From the NCBI RefSeq assembly GCF_034064985.1, contig NZ_CP139249.1, positions 682,001-746,000 of the forward strand: a DNA stretch of 64,000 bases, given 5' to 3'. How positions within the stretch are numbered: position 1 is the stretch's first letter; every line of letters begins with the position of its first letter. Both the position numbers and the translations under genes were made by a program. A model generated the notes under the pieces. That model was not told where the DNA came from. It did no database searches and saw only the letters and a list, made by a program, of their open reading frames with translations. This document shows positions 1 to 10,008 of this stretch, piece by piece. This DNA is from Acinetobacter pittii (GTDB lineage: Bacteria; Pseudomonadota; Gammaproteobacteria; Pseudomonadales; Moraxellaceae).

Positions 1-1
1 G

Positions 2-700
2 ATTGACCAAGTATCTTCAAATGCATCTGAATCTGCTGAGGTAGCAGAACGTTCGGTACAAATTGCCTCTAATGGTGCGCAAGTGGTAAACCGTTCAATT
101 GAAGGTATGGACACAATCCGTGAACAGATTCAAGAAACATCTAAACGTATTAAGCGATTGGGTGAGTCTTCACAAGAAATTGGTAACATCGTATCGCTCA
201 TTAACGATATTGCCGACCAAACTAACATTCTTGCATTAAACGCAGCAATTCAAGCATCTATGGCTGGTGAAGCAGGTCGTGGTTTCGCCGTAGTTGCTGA
301 TGAAGTACAGCGTCTTGCAGAGCGTTCTGCATCGGCAACTAAACAGATCGAAACTCTGGTTAAAACAATTCAGACCGATACAAATGAAGCTGTTATTTCG
401 ATGGAACAAACCACCACTGAAGTTGTGCGTGGTGCAAACTTGGCAAAAGACGCGGGTATTGCCTTGGATGAAATTCAAAAAGTATCGGGTGACTTGGCAA
501 ACTTAATTGCCAGCATTTCTGATGCAGCAAAACTTCAATCTGCATCTGCCAGCCATATTGCTACCACCATGACAGTCGTACAAGAAATTACTTCACAAAC
601 GACAACTGCAACCTTTGATACAGCACGCTCTGTTTCTGAATTAGCAAACATGGCAGAGTCATTACGTGAATCGGTAACGGACTTTAAATTACCTGATTAA
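2..700 (+). CDS. pilJ: PilJ-type methyl-accepting chemotaxis protein, C-terminal part (5' end cut by window)
   Basis: This is the cytoplasmic signalling end of a methyl-accepting chemotaxis protein. The frame is open from base 2, so the gene begins before the window. The conserved hairpin tip is visible around [18 protein letters not shown], the surface where receptors contact CheA and CheW proteins, flanked by long Ala/Ser/Gln-rich coiled-coil helices. The next gene is a ChpA-type multi-Hpt kinase, which identifies this as the PilJ receptor of the type IV pilus (twitching) chemosensory system rather than a flagellar receptor. Known for the family: PilJ is an inner-membrane receptor that feeds pilus activity and cAMP signalling through ChpA. 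The periplasmic and membrane parts are not in view. Family call firm; the name rests on context. Confidence 0.9.
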   Translation: MDQVSSNASESAEVAERSVQIASNGAQVVNRSIEGMDTIREQIQETSKRIKRLGESSQEIGNIVSLINDIADQTNILALNAAIQASMAGEAGRGFAVVADEVQRLAERSASATKQIETLVKTIQTDTNEAVISMEQTTTEVVRGANLAKDAGIALDEIQKVSGDLANLIASISDAAKLQSASASHIATTMTVVQEITSQTTTATFDTARSVSELANMAESLRESVTDFKLPD

Positions 701-710
701 ATTGGGGATG

Positions 711-797
711 AGAATAGCTGTTTCAGTACCGCTATTCTTCTAAAAAGTATTAACAACACCAGATAAATATTGGGGAAACAGCTATTTTTCTGGTGTT
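711..797 (+). promoter_or_regulatory. Competing inverted repeats between pilJ and chpA
   Basis: The 147-base gap between pilJ and chpA holds three complementarities seen directly. AGAATAGC (711-718) pairs with GCTATTCT (731-738). AACACCAGA (755-763) pairs with TCTGGTGTT (789-797). AATAGCTGTTTC (713-724) pairs with GAAACAGCTATT (775-786). The third reuses the left arm of the first and straddles the left arm of the second, so the folds compete or form a pseudoknot. No run of T follows the hairpins, so a simple terminator is unlikely. An attenuator-like or processing element in the operon mRNA is an inference; a decayed inverted-repeat element is the alternative. Confidence 0.5.
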
Positions 798-847
798 GAC
801 TCTGTCGTTTTTCTCCATTTGGGAGACAAGCAAAAGAAGCCTTTGCT

Positions 848-3800
848 ATGAAAGAAATATTAAAAACTTTAACTGAAGCAATGATGCTACCGGAAGATAG
901 CTACTCTCAACAAGACGATGAATTTCTTGAAATATTTGTTGAAGAAATTGAAGAAATTTTTGTTGAATTACAATCTTTGATTCACGAATGGATGCAATCT
1001 GAAAATATTGCTACGCTTACTGAAATCCGCCGTCATTTTCATACATTGAAAGGTTCAGGGCGAATGAGTGGCGCCAAATCTTCTGCTGAGCTTGCTTGGA
1101 CTGTTGAAGATACGCTTAATCGGGTAATCAATCAGAGTCTCGGATTAACTTCTCACATCCAACAATATATTCAGTTAGTATTTAAGTTCTATTTCTTTAA
1201 GTTAGTAGATGACTTCAAATCTAAAAAAGTTCATACCTTAGACTTTAGGTCCCTCATTTTATTGGGACAACAATTACAACAACAGCAAAGTATAGAACCC
1301 GCGCTAGACGAACTTTTATTATTATCAGATATTCTTACAGCTGAAACTCAAACTGGTTTAGAAACAAAAGACTTGCAACCCGAATCAACTGAAGTTCTAA
1401 CTATTTCGACTCCAGAAGTTGCTCTAGAAACTGAACAGACTCTTGCTGAAACCTTAATTTTATTTATGGAAGAAGCAGAAGAGCACTTAGCGACAATTGA
1501 TCAGTTTTTGGAAAAAGAAATACATCAGCATGAAAGTTATAATGCTTTAATACGTGCGTTACATACGTTACGCGGCAGCTCGGCCATGGCTCATGTAGAA
1601 CCAATCTTTGATGCCAGTACCAAAGTTGAGCATTTATTTAAAATACTATTACAAGAAGAGCTTTCTTCTCATTCAGAAGAAATTTCATTACTTCGTGATT
1701 ATCGTCAGTTTATTCGAAATTGTTTAGATTCATTGGCTACCCATTGTTCTACTGAGCAATTGGAAGCTGATCTACAAAAATTTAATCAGATTTGGGATGC
1801 TTATATGGAGCAGCATGGTGAGCATTCAAGCCCGCTCATGCCTCCACATGGTTTAGTGTCTCAGCTGTTACAGCTAGATGTTGCTGAATTACTTGATGCG
1901 GAGTTAGATTTTGAGAAGGGTATACGTACAGAGTTTCCTCATTATCTTGAACGTTTAAGTGAACAAGCAGATGTTTTGCTGCAACATACTCAGTCGCAGG
2001 CAATGATTGGTTTATATGAATATACTAACCAGTTGAAAGAAAGCTACGACATATTGCTTGATCGACCTGATTTATTGCAATCGGATTATATTTTTGAAAT
2101 TTATCAAAAAGCGCACCAACAATTAATTCAGTTATTTGATGCCTTAGCTGCGGGGCAAAGAGTAAGTATTATTGAGCAACACCAAAATGTCTTGGAAGAG
2201 CTAAAACTATATACTCAATATATTCCAGATCTTAATTCCGAATCATTAGAAACTCATCAAGACGTTTTTGAATCATTGTTTAATGCTGAAGTTGAACAAA
2301 CAGCGAATGAACCTCTGATAGAAAATGTATTCACTGATCAGGTCACTATAGGGCAGAGTGTACAACTAGATCGACAATTCATTTCGTCTGAGCATGTAAA
2401 CCGTCATTTTGATCCAGATCTTTTAGATATTTTTCTTGAAGAAGCCGATGAGTTGCTTGAGGGAATGGATACAGATCTTAATCTTTGGGTTAATGATCAA
2501 CAGAACTTTGCCGCTCTCAATAATCTGATGCGTTATTTGCATACCTTAAAAGGTGGGGCAAATATGATTCAGGCAACTTATATTGGTTTAATTGCACATG
2601 AGTTAGAAAGTATTTATGAGCGTTTAATTAAAAAACAATTAATAGCTTCGCCTGGTTTCATTGATTTTATTCGACTAGTTCAAGATGACTTGGCTGACCG
2701 TTTGCAAATAGTACGTGAACAGCATCTAGATTATGCTGCTTCTCATACTATTCAAGCGCTTAAAAATGCAGGTCAAGTATTTGATTCTCATATTAAAGAA
2801 GTGCAAGCAGAATCTGAAACCTATGTTATACATGAAGTAAATTTTGTAGAATTACCGCAAGAAGCGATAAATAATACAGCGTTAAGCTTCAGTGAGTTAG
2901 CTTCTGGTTCTGAGCAGATTACTGAATCTAATAATCAATTTGTTGAGCAAACCGAATTACAAGTTCTTTATGCTGACCAAGGCTATACAGAAAATCTTCA
3001 AGAGCAAGATATTAATTCTGTTGTCGAGCAGACATTCATGGAGGAAGCGGCTGAACTATTAGAAACGGCCGATCATCTATTAAAACAATGGTTCGAGCAG
3101 CGTACTAACCGTAGTATCTTGCTTCAGCTACAAAGGGCTGTGCATAGCTTGAAAGGCGGTTCCCGTATGCTGGGACTTGAAACCGTGCAAGCGATTGCTT
3201 ATCAACTTGAGAATGCTTTTGAACAATTTGCACTTCATCATTTCAGCTCAAATATTTACGACAACTTATTAGAGAGTGCAATTGTCTGGTTAAAAGAGGC
3301 TATTTTTAAACAAAATTATCAACACTTCGATGGTTTACAACAAAGTCTGGAAAATATTCAGTTCATTGAAACAGCAATTCAAATTCCTAGTAAGTTAACT
3401 CGAACTGATCTATTCAGCACAGAACCTGTAATGAGTTTTGTACAAGGTGACGGTACAGAACCACCGCCAATGATGGGTGCGTGGGAACAAACACAACGCC
3501 TTGATCAAAATAATGAGATGATTCGAGTCTCGGCAGATTTAATTGAAAAAATGATTGATCTGTCTGGCGAAAATTCAATTAACCGTTCACGAATTGAAAT
3601 GGATTTAAGCCAGTTTGGCCATACTCTTGCAGAAATGGAATTGGCTATTCAGCGACTTGCAGATCAGTTGCGCCGAATGGAAGGTGAATTAGAAACTCAA
3701 ATTATTGCAAAACACGGTATTGAAAACTCTCGGTATACGGAATTTGATCCTTTAGAGATGGATCAATATTCTTCATTAAACCAGTTGTCAAAATCTCTTG

Positions 3801-5353
3801 CCGAATCTGCATCAGATTTAGTGGATTTTAAAAATACATTATCTGAAAAGATCAGAGATACAGAGGGGTTATTGGTACAGCAATCTCGTATTCAGGCTGA
3901 AATTCAAGAAGGTCTCATGCGAACACGCTTAGTACCATTCTCTCGATTGCTACCTCGTTTACAACGAATTGTGAGGCAGACTTCTACTGCGTTAAATCGA
4001 CCAGCAGAGCTTTTTGTTAATAATACTGAGGGTGAGCTAGATCGGACAATGTTAGAGCGTTTGGTCACACCACTTGAGCACATGCTTAGAAATGCAATTG
4101 ACCATGGTTTAGAAGACCGTGCGCAACGTGAACAAGCTCAAAAACCAGAAACTGGACGCATTGAACTGAATATTCATCGTCAAGGTACAGATGTTGTCGT
4201 TACATTTAAGGATGATGGACAAGGAATTGATATCGAGAAGGTTCGTCAAAAGGCATTAATGTCTGGTTTGATTAACGCAGAACAAGTATTAGAACATCAA
4301 GATATTTTACAGCTGATTTTCCATCCTGGTTTAAGCACAGCCGATCAAGTTACTCAGATTTCAGGTCGTGGTGTAGGACTAGATGTAGTACAAAGTGATA
4401 TTAAAGCCTTAGGTGGCCACGTGAGCGTCGACTCTGTCTATGGGCAGGGCACTGTCTTTACCATACGTGTTCCAACTACGGTAGCTGTTAGTGATGCCTT
4501 AATGGTTAAAGTTGCTGATCAGCAATTTGCAATCCCATTGGCTCAAATTGATCGCATTGTACGGGTTTCACCAGCCTCATTAGAACAATATTTCGGAAGT
4601 ACACAAGAGTTCTTTGAATTTGAAAATAAGCGCTATCCATTACGTTATTTATCTGAGTTTGTTGGTAATCAACCCATTCCGCGTTTAAGTGGAATGATGT
4701 ATTCATTACCAGTATTAATGATTAAAGCAAATAATGGACAAACTGTTGCATTATTAGTTGACCAACTGATTGGCTCACGTGCGCAGATTGTAGTTAAACC
4801 AATCGGACAGCAATTCTCTAGTATTGGGGCGATTGCGGGAGCAACTATTTTAGGTGATGGCCAAGTTTGTCTAATTTTAGATGGACAAAATATTGCTCGC
4901 CAAATCCACTCTACTCACCGACATAAGTCGCTCAATGAAGCTATTTATAGACAACGTGTGTCTGACGAACGCCGTCTCATCATGATTGTAGATGACTCGG
5001 TAACTGTGCGTAAGGTAACGTCTCGATTACTTGAACGTCAGGGCTATGATGTAGTCACCGCTAAAGATGGGGTCGATGCAATTGAGCAATTGGAAAATAT
5101 TAAACCAGATCTCATGCTGCTTGATATTGAAATGCCGCGCATGGATGGCTTTGAGGTTCTCAATCTTGTTCGACATCATGATCTACATCAAGATATGCCA
5201 GTCATCATGATTACTTCAAGAACTGGCGAAAAACACCGTGAACGAGCATTTACTTTAGGTGTGAACCAATACATGGGTAAACCTTTCCAAGAAGAAGACT
5301 TACTTCACAACATTGATGCGTTATTCATGACATTTGAAGGGGGACTTGCCTAA
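848..5353 (+). CDS. chpA: ChpA/PilL hybrid chemotaxis histidine kinase with four Hpt domains
   Basis: A 1501-residue CheA-type hybrid kinase for type IV pilus chemotaxis. Four histidine phosphotransfer sites are visible as HTLKG, HTLRG, HTLKG and HSLKG near residues 64, 238, 564 and 765. A dimerisation segment and HATPase domain follow, with the N box (LRNAIDHG) near 1076, a DDGQG box near 1120 and GRGVGLDVV near 1173. Then come a CheW-like domain (about 1210-1345) and a C-terminal receiver (about 1375-1495) with DD near its start, the phospho-acceptor Asp in LLDIEMPRMDG and Lys in GKPF. Pseudomonas ChpA is longer, with more phosphotransfer domains. The stop overlaps the next start (TAATG), so the two are translationally coupled. 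Cytoplasmic partner of PilJ. Confidence 0.95.
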   Translation: MKEILKTLTEAMMLPEDSYSQQDDEFLEIFVEEIEEIFVELQSLIHEWMQSENIATLTEIRRHFHTLKGSGRMSGAKSSAELAWTVEDTLNRVINQSLGLTSHIQQYIQLVFKFYFFKLVDDFKSKKVHTLDFRSLILLGQQLQQQQSIEPALDELLLLSDILTAETQTGLETKDLQPESTEVLTISTPEVALETEQTLAETLILFMEEAEEHLATIDQFLEKEIHQHESYNALIRALHTLRGSSAMAHVEPIFDASTKVEHLFKILLQEELSSHSEEISLLRDYRQFIRNCLDSLATHCSTEQLEADLQKFNQIWDAYMEQHGEHSSPLMPPHGLVSQLLQLDVAELLDAELDFEKGIRTEFPHYLERLSEQADVLLQHTQSQAMIGLYEYTNQLKESYDILLDRPDLLQSDYIFEIYQKAHQQLIQLFDALAAGQRVSIIEQHQNVLEELKLYTQYIPDLNSESLETHQDVFESLFNAEVEQTANEPLIENVFTDQVTIGQSVQLDRQFISSEHVNRHFDPDLLDIFLEEADELLEGMDTDLNLWVNDQQNFAALNNLMRYLHTLKGGANMIQATYIGLIAHELESIYERLIKKQLIASPGFIDFIRLVQDDLADRLQIVREQHLDYAASHTIQALKNAGQVFDSHIKEVQAESETYVIHEVNFVELPQEAINNTALSFSELASGSEQITESNNQFVEQTELQVLYADQGYTENLQEQDINSVVEQTFMEEAAELLETADHLLKQWFEQRTNRSILLQLQRAVHSLKGGSRMLGLETVQAIAYQLENAFEQFALHHFSSNIYDNLLESAIVWLKEAIFKQNYQHFDGLQQSLENIQFIETAIQIPSKLTRTDLFSTEPVMSFVQGDGTEPPPMMGAWEQTQRLDQNNEMIRVSADLIEKMIDLSGENSINRSRIEMDLSQFGHTLAEMELAIQRLADQLRRMEGELETQIIAKHGIENSRYTEFDPLEMDQYSSLNQLSKSLAESASDLVDFKNTLSEKIRDTEGLLVQQSRIQAEIQEGLMRTRLVPFSRLLPRLQRIVRQTSTALNRPAELFVNNTEGELDRTMLERLVTPLEHMLRNAIDHGLEDRAQREQAQKPETGRIELNIHRQGTDVVVTFKDDGQGIDIEKVRQKALMSGLINAEQVLEHQDILQLIFHPGLSTADQVTQISGRGVGLDVVQSDIKALGGHVSVDSVYGQGTVFTIRVPTTVAVSDALMVKVADQQFAIPLAQIDRIVRVSPASLEQYFGSTQEFFEFENKRYPLRYLSEFVGNQPIPRLSGMMYSLPVLMIKANNGQTVALLVDQLIGSRAQIVVKPIGQQFSSIGAIAGATILGDGQVCLILDGQNIARQIHSTHRHKSLNEAIYRQRVSDERRLIMIVDDSVTVRKVTSRLLERQGYDVVTAKDGVDAIEQLENIKPDLMLLDIEMPRMDGFEVLNLVRHHDLHQDMPVIMITSRTGEKHRERAFTLGVNQYMGKPFQEEDLLHNIDALFMTFEGGLA

Positions 5354-5820
5354 TGAAAAGTAATATAAGTACATCCTTAATTAATGAAATGGACCAGCAA
5401 GAGCTTCAGCATTTAATTACTGTCTCAACTGGTTTTATTGATGCATATATTATCGAGTGCCATCAGCAAGTGCCGATGCTATTGCCACAAAATATAGTGT
5501 TATCTGCTATGGATGTTAAAAATGGTATCAAGCATATTGAATGGCATGATGTAAAACTCCCTGTTTATTCGATTCACAATGAAATAGATTCTCGAGCAGT
5601 AGCGTTAGTCATTGAAAGTGAAGATATTAGTCAACGTTTTGCACTTGTGTGTAAATCGATGCCAGTTTCAGTTCGCCTGCGTATTTCTGAAGTCGTAGAT
5701 GAAAATGAAGATATACAAGAGTCTTTACAGCACCCAACTGTATTTAAATATGTCCGTATGGACAATCAACGCTACCATATACCGAATCTAGAATATATTG
5801 AAAAAACGCTAGGTTTATAA
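5353..5820 (+). CDS. CheW-like protein, ChpC-type
   Basis: A 155-residue soluble protein whose start codon shares a base with the chpA stop, the last gene of the pil/chp operon. The sequence fits a divergent single CheW-like domain: a hydrophobic strand pattern, a central LPVYSIHNEID segment resembling the CheW LPV-hydrophobic turn, and no membrane segment. In Pseudomonas the gene after chpA/chpB is chpC, a CheW homolog that links receptors to ChpA, so an adaptor role is likely. Similarity to classical CheW is weak by eye and the assignment leans on position. A strong terminator follows directly, closing the operon. Confidence 0.65.
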   Translation: MKSNISTSLINEMDQQELQHLITVSTGFIDAYIIECHQQVPMLLPQNIVLSAMDVKNGIKHIEWHDVKLPVYSIHNEIDSRAVALVIESEDISQRFALVCKSMPVSVRLRISEVVDENEDIQESLQHPTVFKYVRMDNQRYHIPNLEYIEKTLGL

Positions 5821-5823
5821 AAG

Positions 5824-5854
5824 AAAAAAGGAACTCAAATGAGTTCCTTTTTTT
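5824..5854 (+). terminator. Rho-independent terminator of the pil/chp operon
   Basis: GGAACTC pairs with GAGTTCC around a four-base loop, flanked by A-run and T-run, four bases after the last stop codon. Confidence 0.9.
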
Positions 5855-6037
5855 ATGATGACTAAATAATATATTAACAATACTAAAAGATGAATTTTTA
5901 TTTTTCAAAATATCTAAATTTATGCTCTAGATTAAATTAATAAAATAAAAATTATTATATTTGGAAGAATTAAATTAATTTGCGTAATTTATTATATTTA
6001 AATACAATATATTTATTGATATATAGATAAGTATATA

Positions 6038-7435
6038 GTGACTATGGATATTGCTTCAATTAAAAATTTCATCCAAAAAAATAAAGTAAGACATTTATCA
6101 AATAAAGTTTTACATACCCATCCCTCACCTAAAATGTGGAAAACAGATTTAAAGGAAGAAGAAAATAATTACTTTTTATTAAATACAGATGCTCAATATA
6201 AGTCTATAAATTTGTATTTAGGCATTCCATATTGTATTCCTACTGATCCACCTCATTGTGGATTTTGTCTTTTCCCAACACAAGACTATAAAGGTAAGCG
6301 GGAAATGGACTATTATCTGGATTTTTTAAGTAGGGAAGCCTACTTATATAAAGAATTTTATCAAGGAGCTAAGCTTGAAAGTTTGTATGTAGGGGGAGGT
6401 ACACCTAATTTACTTCAGCCTAATGATTATATAAAACTGACTAAGGTTGTATCTTCTCTTTTTCCCGATGCTGGTATATCTAGCCCTATAGAAATGACAT
6501 TAGAAGGTATCCCTCAACTTTTTAATGAAGATAAAATAAGAGCAATTAAAGAAGCTGGTTTCAATCGAGTTAGTATGGGGGTGCAACAGGTTAATGATCA
6601 GCTAATCGTTACCAGTGGTCGAAAACAAACAAGAAAGCAAGTTTTTGATGCAATTGAATTGTTCCATAAGTATTCTTTATCTTGTAACGTCGATTTGATC
6701 TATGGCTGGCCAAATCAAACAGTTGAGGCAATGCTAGGAGACTTGGAAAGTATTGTTCAATCAAGAATAAAACATATTACTCACTATGAGCTTAATATCG
6801 TTGGTCGTTCTGACTTTGCGACAAAACAAAAGCAAAATACGCCTTCTATTGAGAAAAAAATTGAAATGTATAACATTGCTAAAAAGTTCTTAATAAACAA
6901 AGGCTATAAACAAAAAACAGTATATGATTGGGAAAAAGAAGATAACAACCAATCAACTTCAGAGAAATATTTATATGAAGATAACCTTAGAGACTGCTTA
7001 GATGCCAATGGGCAAAGTAAAATGACCACATTGAGTGGATTAGGTTATGCGGCCGTTAATATGAGACTACAACCTAACTCATCAAGCATTAAATCTATTT
7101 CAGCAATGAATCATTGAAACCTAACTGAATACTACAATGCAATATCTTTAAATAAACTTCCTATTGAACGTATGTTTGTTCATGATACTGAAGACGTAAA
7201 GTTAATTTGGATATTTCAAGCATTACAGGAAATGAAAATTAATACCAAAAAGTATGAGAAAATTTTTAATAGTGATATTAAACTCGACTATAAGCCTATT
7301 TGGGATGCATTAGCTGAAGAAGGTTGGGTAGAGTATAGTGATGAATATATTAAACTTATTAATGAAGGCGAGTTTTATACTCCACTTATTCAGGCATTAT
7401 TAAGTCAACCTAGAATAAAATCTTTGCAACAGTAG
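6038..7435 (+). pseudogene. HemN-like radical SAM protein interrupted by an in-frame TGA
   Basis: A radical SAM protein of the HemN/HemW (coproporphyrinogen oxidase-like) superfamily. The first 359 codons carry the cluster cysteines C66, C74 and C77 and a GGGTP motif near 119-123, then stop at TGA 7115-7117. The same frame stays open without a further stop to 7435 and encodes a smooth continuation (NLTEYYNAI, then a winged-helix-like HemN C-terminal region of about 85 residues). The simplest reading is one ancestral gene of about 465 codons with a CGA-to-TGA change. The cysteine spacing CX7CX2C differs from the usual CX3CX2C. The start is GTG 6038 or ATG 6044; neither has a clear ribosome site. 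The region is much more AT-rich than its neighbours, suggesting transfer. The substrate cannot be told. Confidence 0.75.
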
Positions 7436-7442
7436 AAAATAA

Positions 7443-8324
7443 ATGTCAATTCATAAAGAGCTGCATATTTTAGAAACAGATGATCATGGTGAGTTTGCTT
7501 TATGGGAAATTGCTAAAAGCAAGAATATCCTGATAAAAAAAGAAGCAATTTTCTTATCTCATGGTGCATTTTCAGACAAGACTGTTTGTATGGGTATTGC
7601 AGATTATTTGGCAAATCACGGGTATATCTGTTTTATTTTAGAGTGGCGAGGGCATGGTACTAGCCCAAAAACAGATATACCATTTAATTTTGAAACTGTT
7701 GCATTATATGAATATAAAACCGCATTTCATTATATTCACCATAATTTTAATATAACTTCATTACACTGTGTAACACACAGCGGTGGAGGTCTATGCTTAA
7801 CCATGTTCTTGATTAATTATCCTGAATATTTAAAAAATATTCAGAGTATTACTTTTATTGCTTGCCAAGCGTTTGGAGCAGTAAATAATTCCTTTGATTT
7901 TATTAAATTGTTTTCTGCAAAATTAGTTGTAAAAGGTCTAGGTCAGATTCCTGCTAATAAATTTAAGTTGGGGCGAATAAATGAAAGCTATTACACGATG
8001 CGCCCATGGTTTAATTGGAACTTAAAGGGGAATTTTATAAGTGAATTTAAAGATATAGATTATAAAAAATTTATGAGATCTATTAGAGTTCCAATATATT
8101 CTATTTGCGGAGCTGGCGATAAATTTATTGCCCCTGTTAAAGGATGCTATAAATATTTGCAAGCTTTTGAAAACGAAAACAATATATTTAGAGAATTTGG
8201 TTGCTCCAATAATAACTTAGAAAATTATTCTCATAGTCGAATTGTACTTAGCCAAAATGCTGCTAAAGAAGTCTGGCCAACTGTATTGCAATGGATAGAT
8301 AAGAATTCAAAAGCAGCTTTTTAA
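7443..8324 (+). CDS. Alpha/beta hydrolase paired with the radical SAM gene
   Basis: A 293-residue alpha/beta-fold hydrolase. The likely triad is Ser113 in THSGGG (a nucleophile elbow with Thr where the first Gly usually sits), Asp226 in GAGDKF and His264 in YSHSR. An oxyanion-type loop LSHGAFSD lies near residues 38-45. No signal peptide or membrane segment is seen, so it is probably cytosolic. It begins seven bases after the radical SAM frame ends and has no strong ribosome site of its own, implying one mRNA and coupled translation. The same AT-rich composition suggests the pair arrived together. It could be an esterase or thioesterase tailoring the radical SAM product; that is inference. 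If the upstream TGA is not suppressed, its translation may be impaired. Confidence 0.8.
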   Translation: MSIHKELHILETDDHGEFALWEIAKSKNILIKKEAIFLSHGAFSDKTVCMGIADYLANHGYICFILEWRGHGTSPKTDIPFNFETVALYEYKTAFHYIHHNFNITSLHCVTHSGGGLCLTMFLINYPEYLKNIQSITFIACQAFGAVNNSFDFIKLFSAKLVVKGLGQIPANKFKLGRINESYYTMRPWFNWNLKGNFISEFKDIDYKKFMRSIRVPIYSICGAGDKFIAPVKGCYKYLQAFENENNIFREFGCSNNNLENYSHSRIVLSQNAAKEVWPTVLQWIDKNSKAAF

Positions 8325-8410
8325 GCCGTTTATATTAAAACTAATTTTCTAGTTTATTGAATATAGGTAGCGTTTAAAATTTTTAAAGAATGTACTAATA
8401 ATTTAAATAT

Positions 8411-8438
8411 AAAAAAACGCCCCAAAAAGGGCGTTTTT
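8411..8438. terminator. Bidirectional terminator between the hydrolase and dapE
   Basis: AAAAACGCCC pairs with GGGCGTTTTT around a six-base loop. It serves the plus-strand hydrolase and minus-strand dapE. Confidence 0.9.
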
Positions 8439-8459
8439 CAATTCATTAGATCTTAACTT

Positions 8460-9706
<1,247 letters not shown>

Positions 9707-9722
9707 AAGTGATGACTCTAAC

Positions 9723-9863
9723 TTACATTTTATCTTGTGTTTTCTCAGCAGTATTCGTTACAGCATCACCTGCTTTAGAAACATCTTTACCAAAACCCTT
9801 AAACGTATTACAGCCTGTTAAAACAACAGCAATCATTACAGAAGCAGCTAAAACTTTTTTCAT
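9723..9863 (-). CDS. Small entericidin A/B-like lipoprotein
   Basis: A short gene of 46 codons that is easily missed. The product starts MKKVLAASVMIAVVLTGC: a lipoprotein signal peptide with lipobox LTGC, then NTFKGFGKDVSKAGDAV, closely resembling the entericidin core (NTFRGFGKDV). Known for the family: small envelope lipoproteins linked to stationary-phase lysis or stress. Two ATGs are adjacent (9866 and 9863). GGAG lies six bases before the second and only three before the first, so the second is chosen. A terminator follows. No antidote partner gene lies next to it, so a toxin role is not supported; a structural or stress lipoprotein is equally possible. Confidence 0.85.
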   Translation of the reverse strand: MKKVLAASVMIAVVLTGCNTFKGFGKDVSKAGDAVTNTAEKTQDKM

Positions 9864-10008
9864 CATATTCTCCGTTTAAATTTAATAATGAAGTAAATTT
9901 AGATTAAAAAACAAACGGAAAAAGAAACATGACTGTTTAATAGTAAAAACGTTATTAAATGTTTCTAGAATCTTAAAAGTTATTGTTAATTCTTTTAATT
10001 TTTACCAA

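Noticed and set aside
7115..7117. The TGA as a selenocysteine codon
   Set aside because: I see no hairpin of the bacterial SECIS type right after it, and the family does not carry selenocysteine here to my knowledge. A CGA-to-TGA change is simpler.
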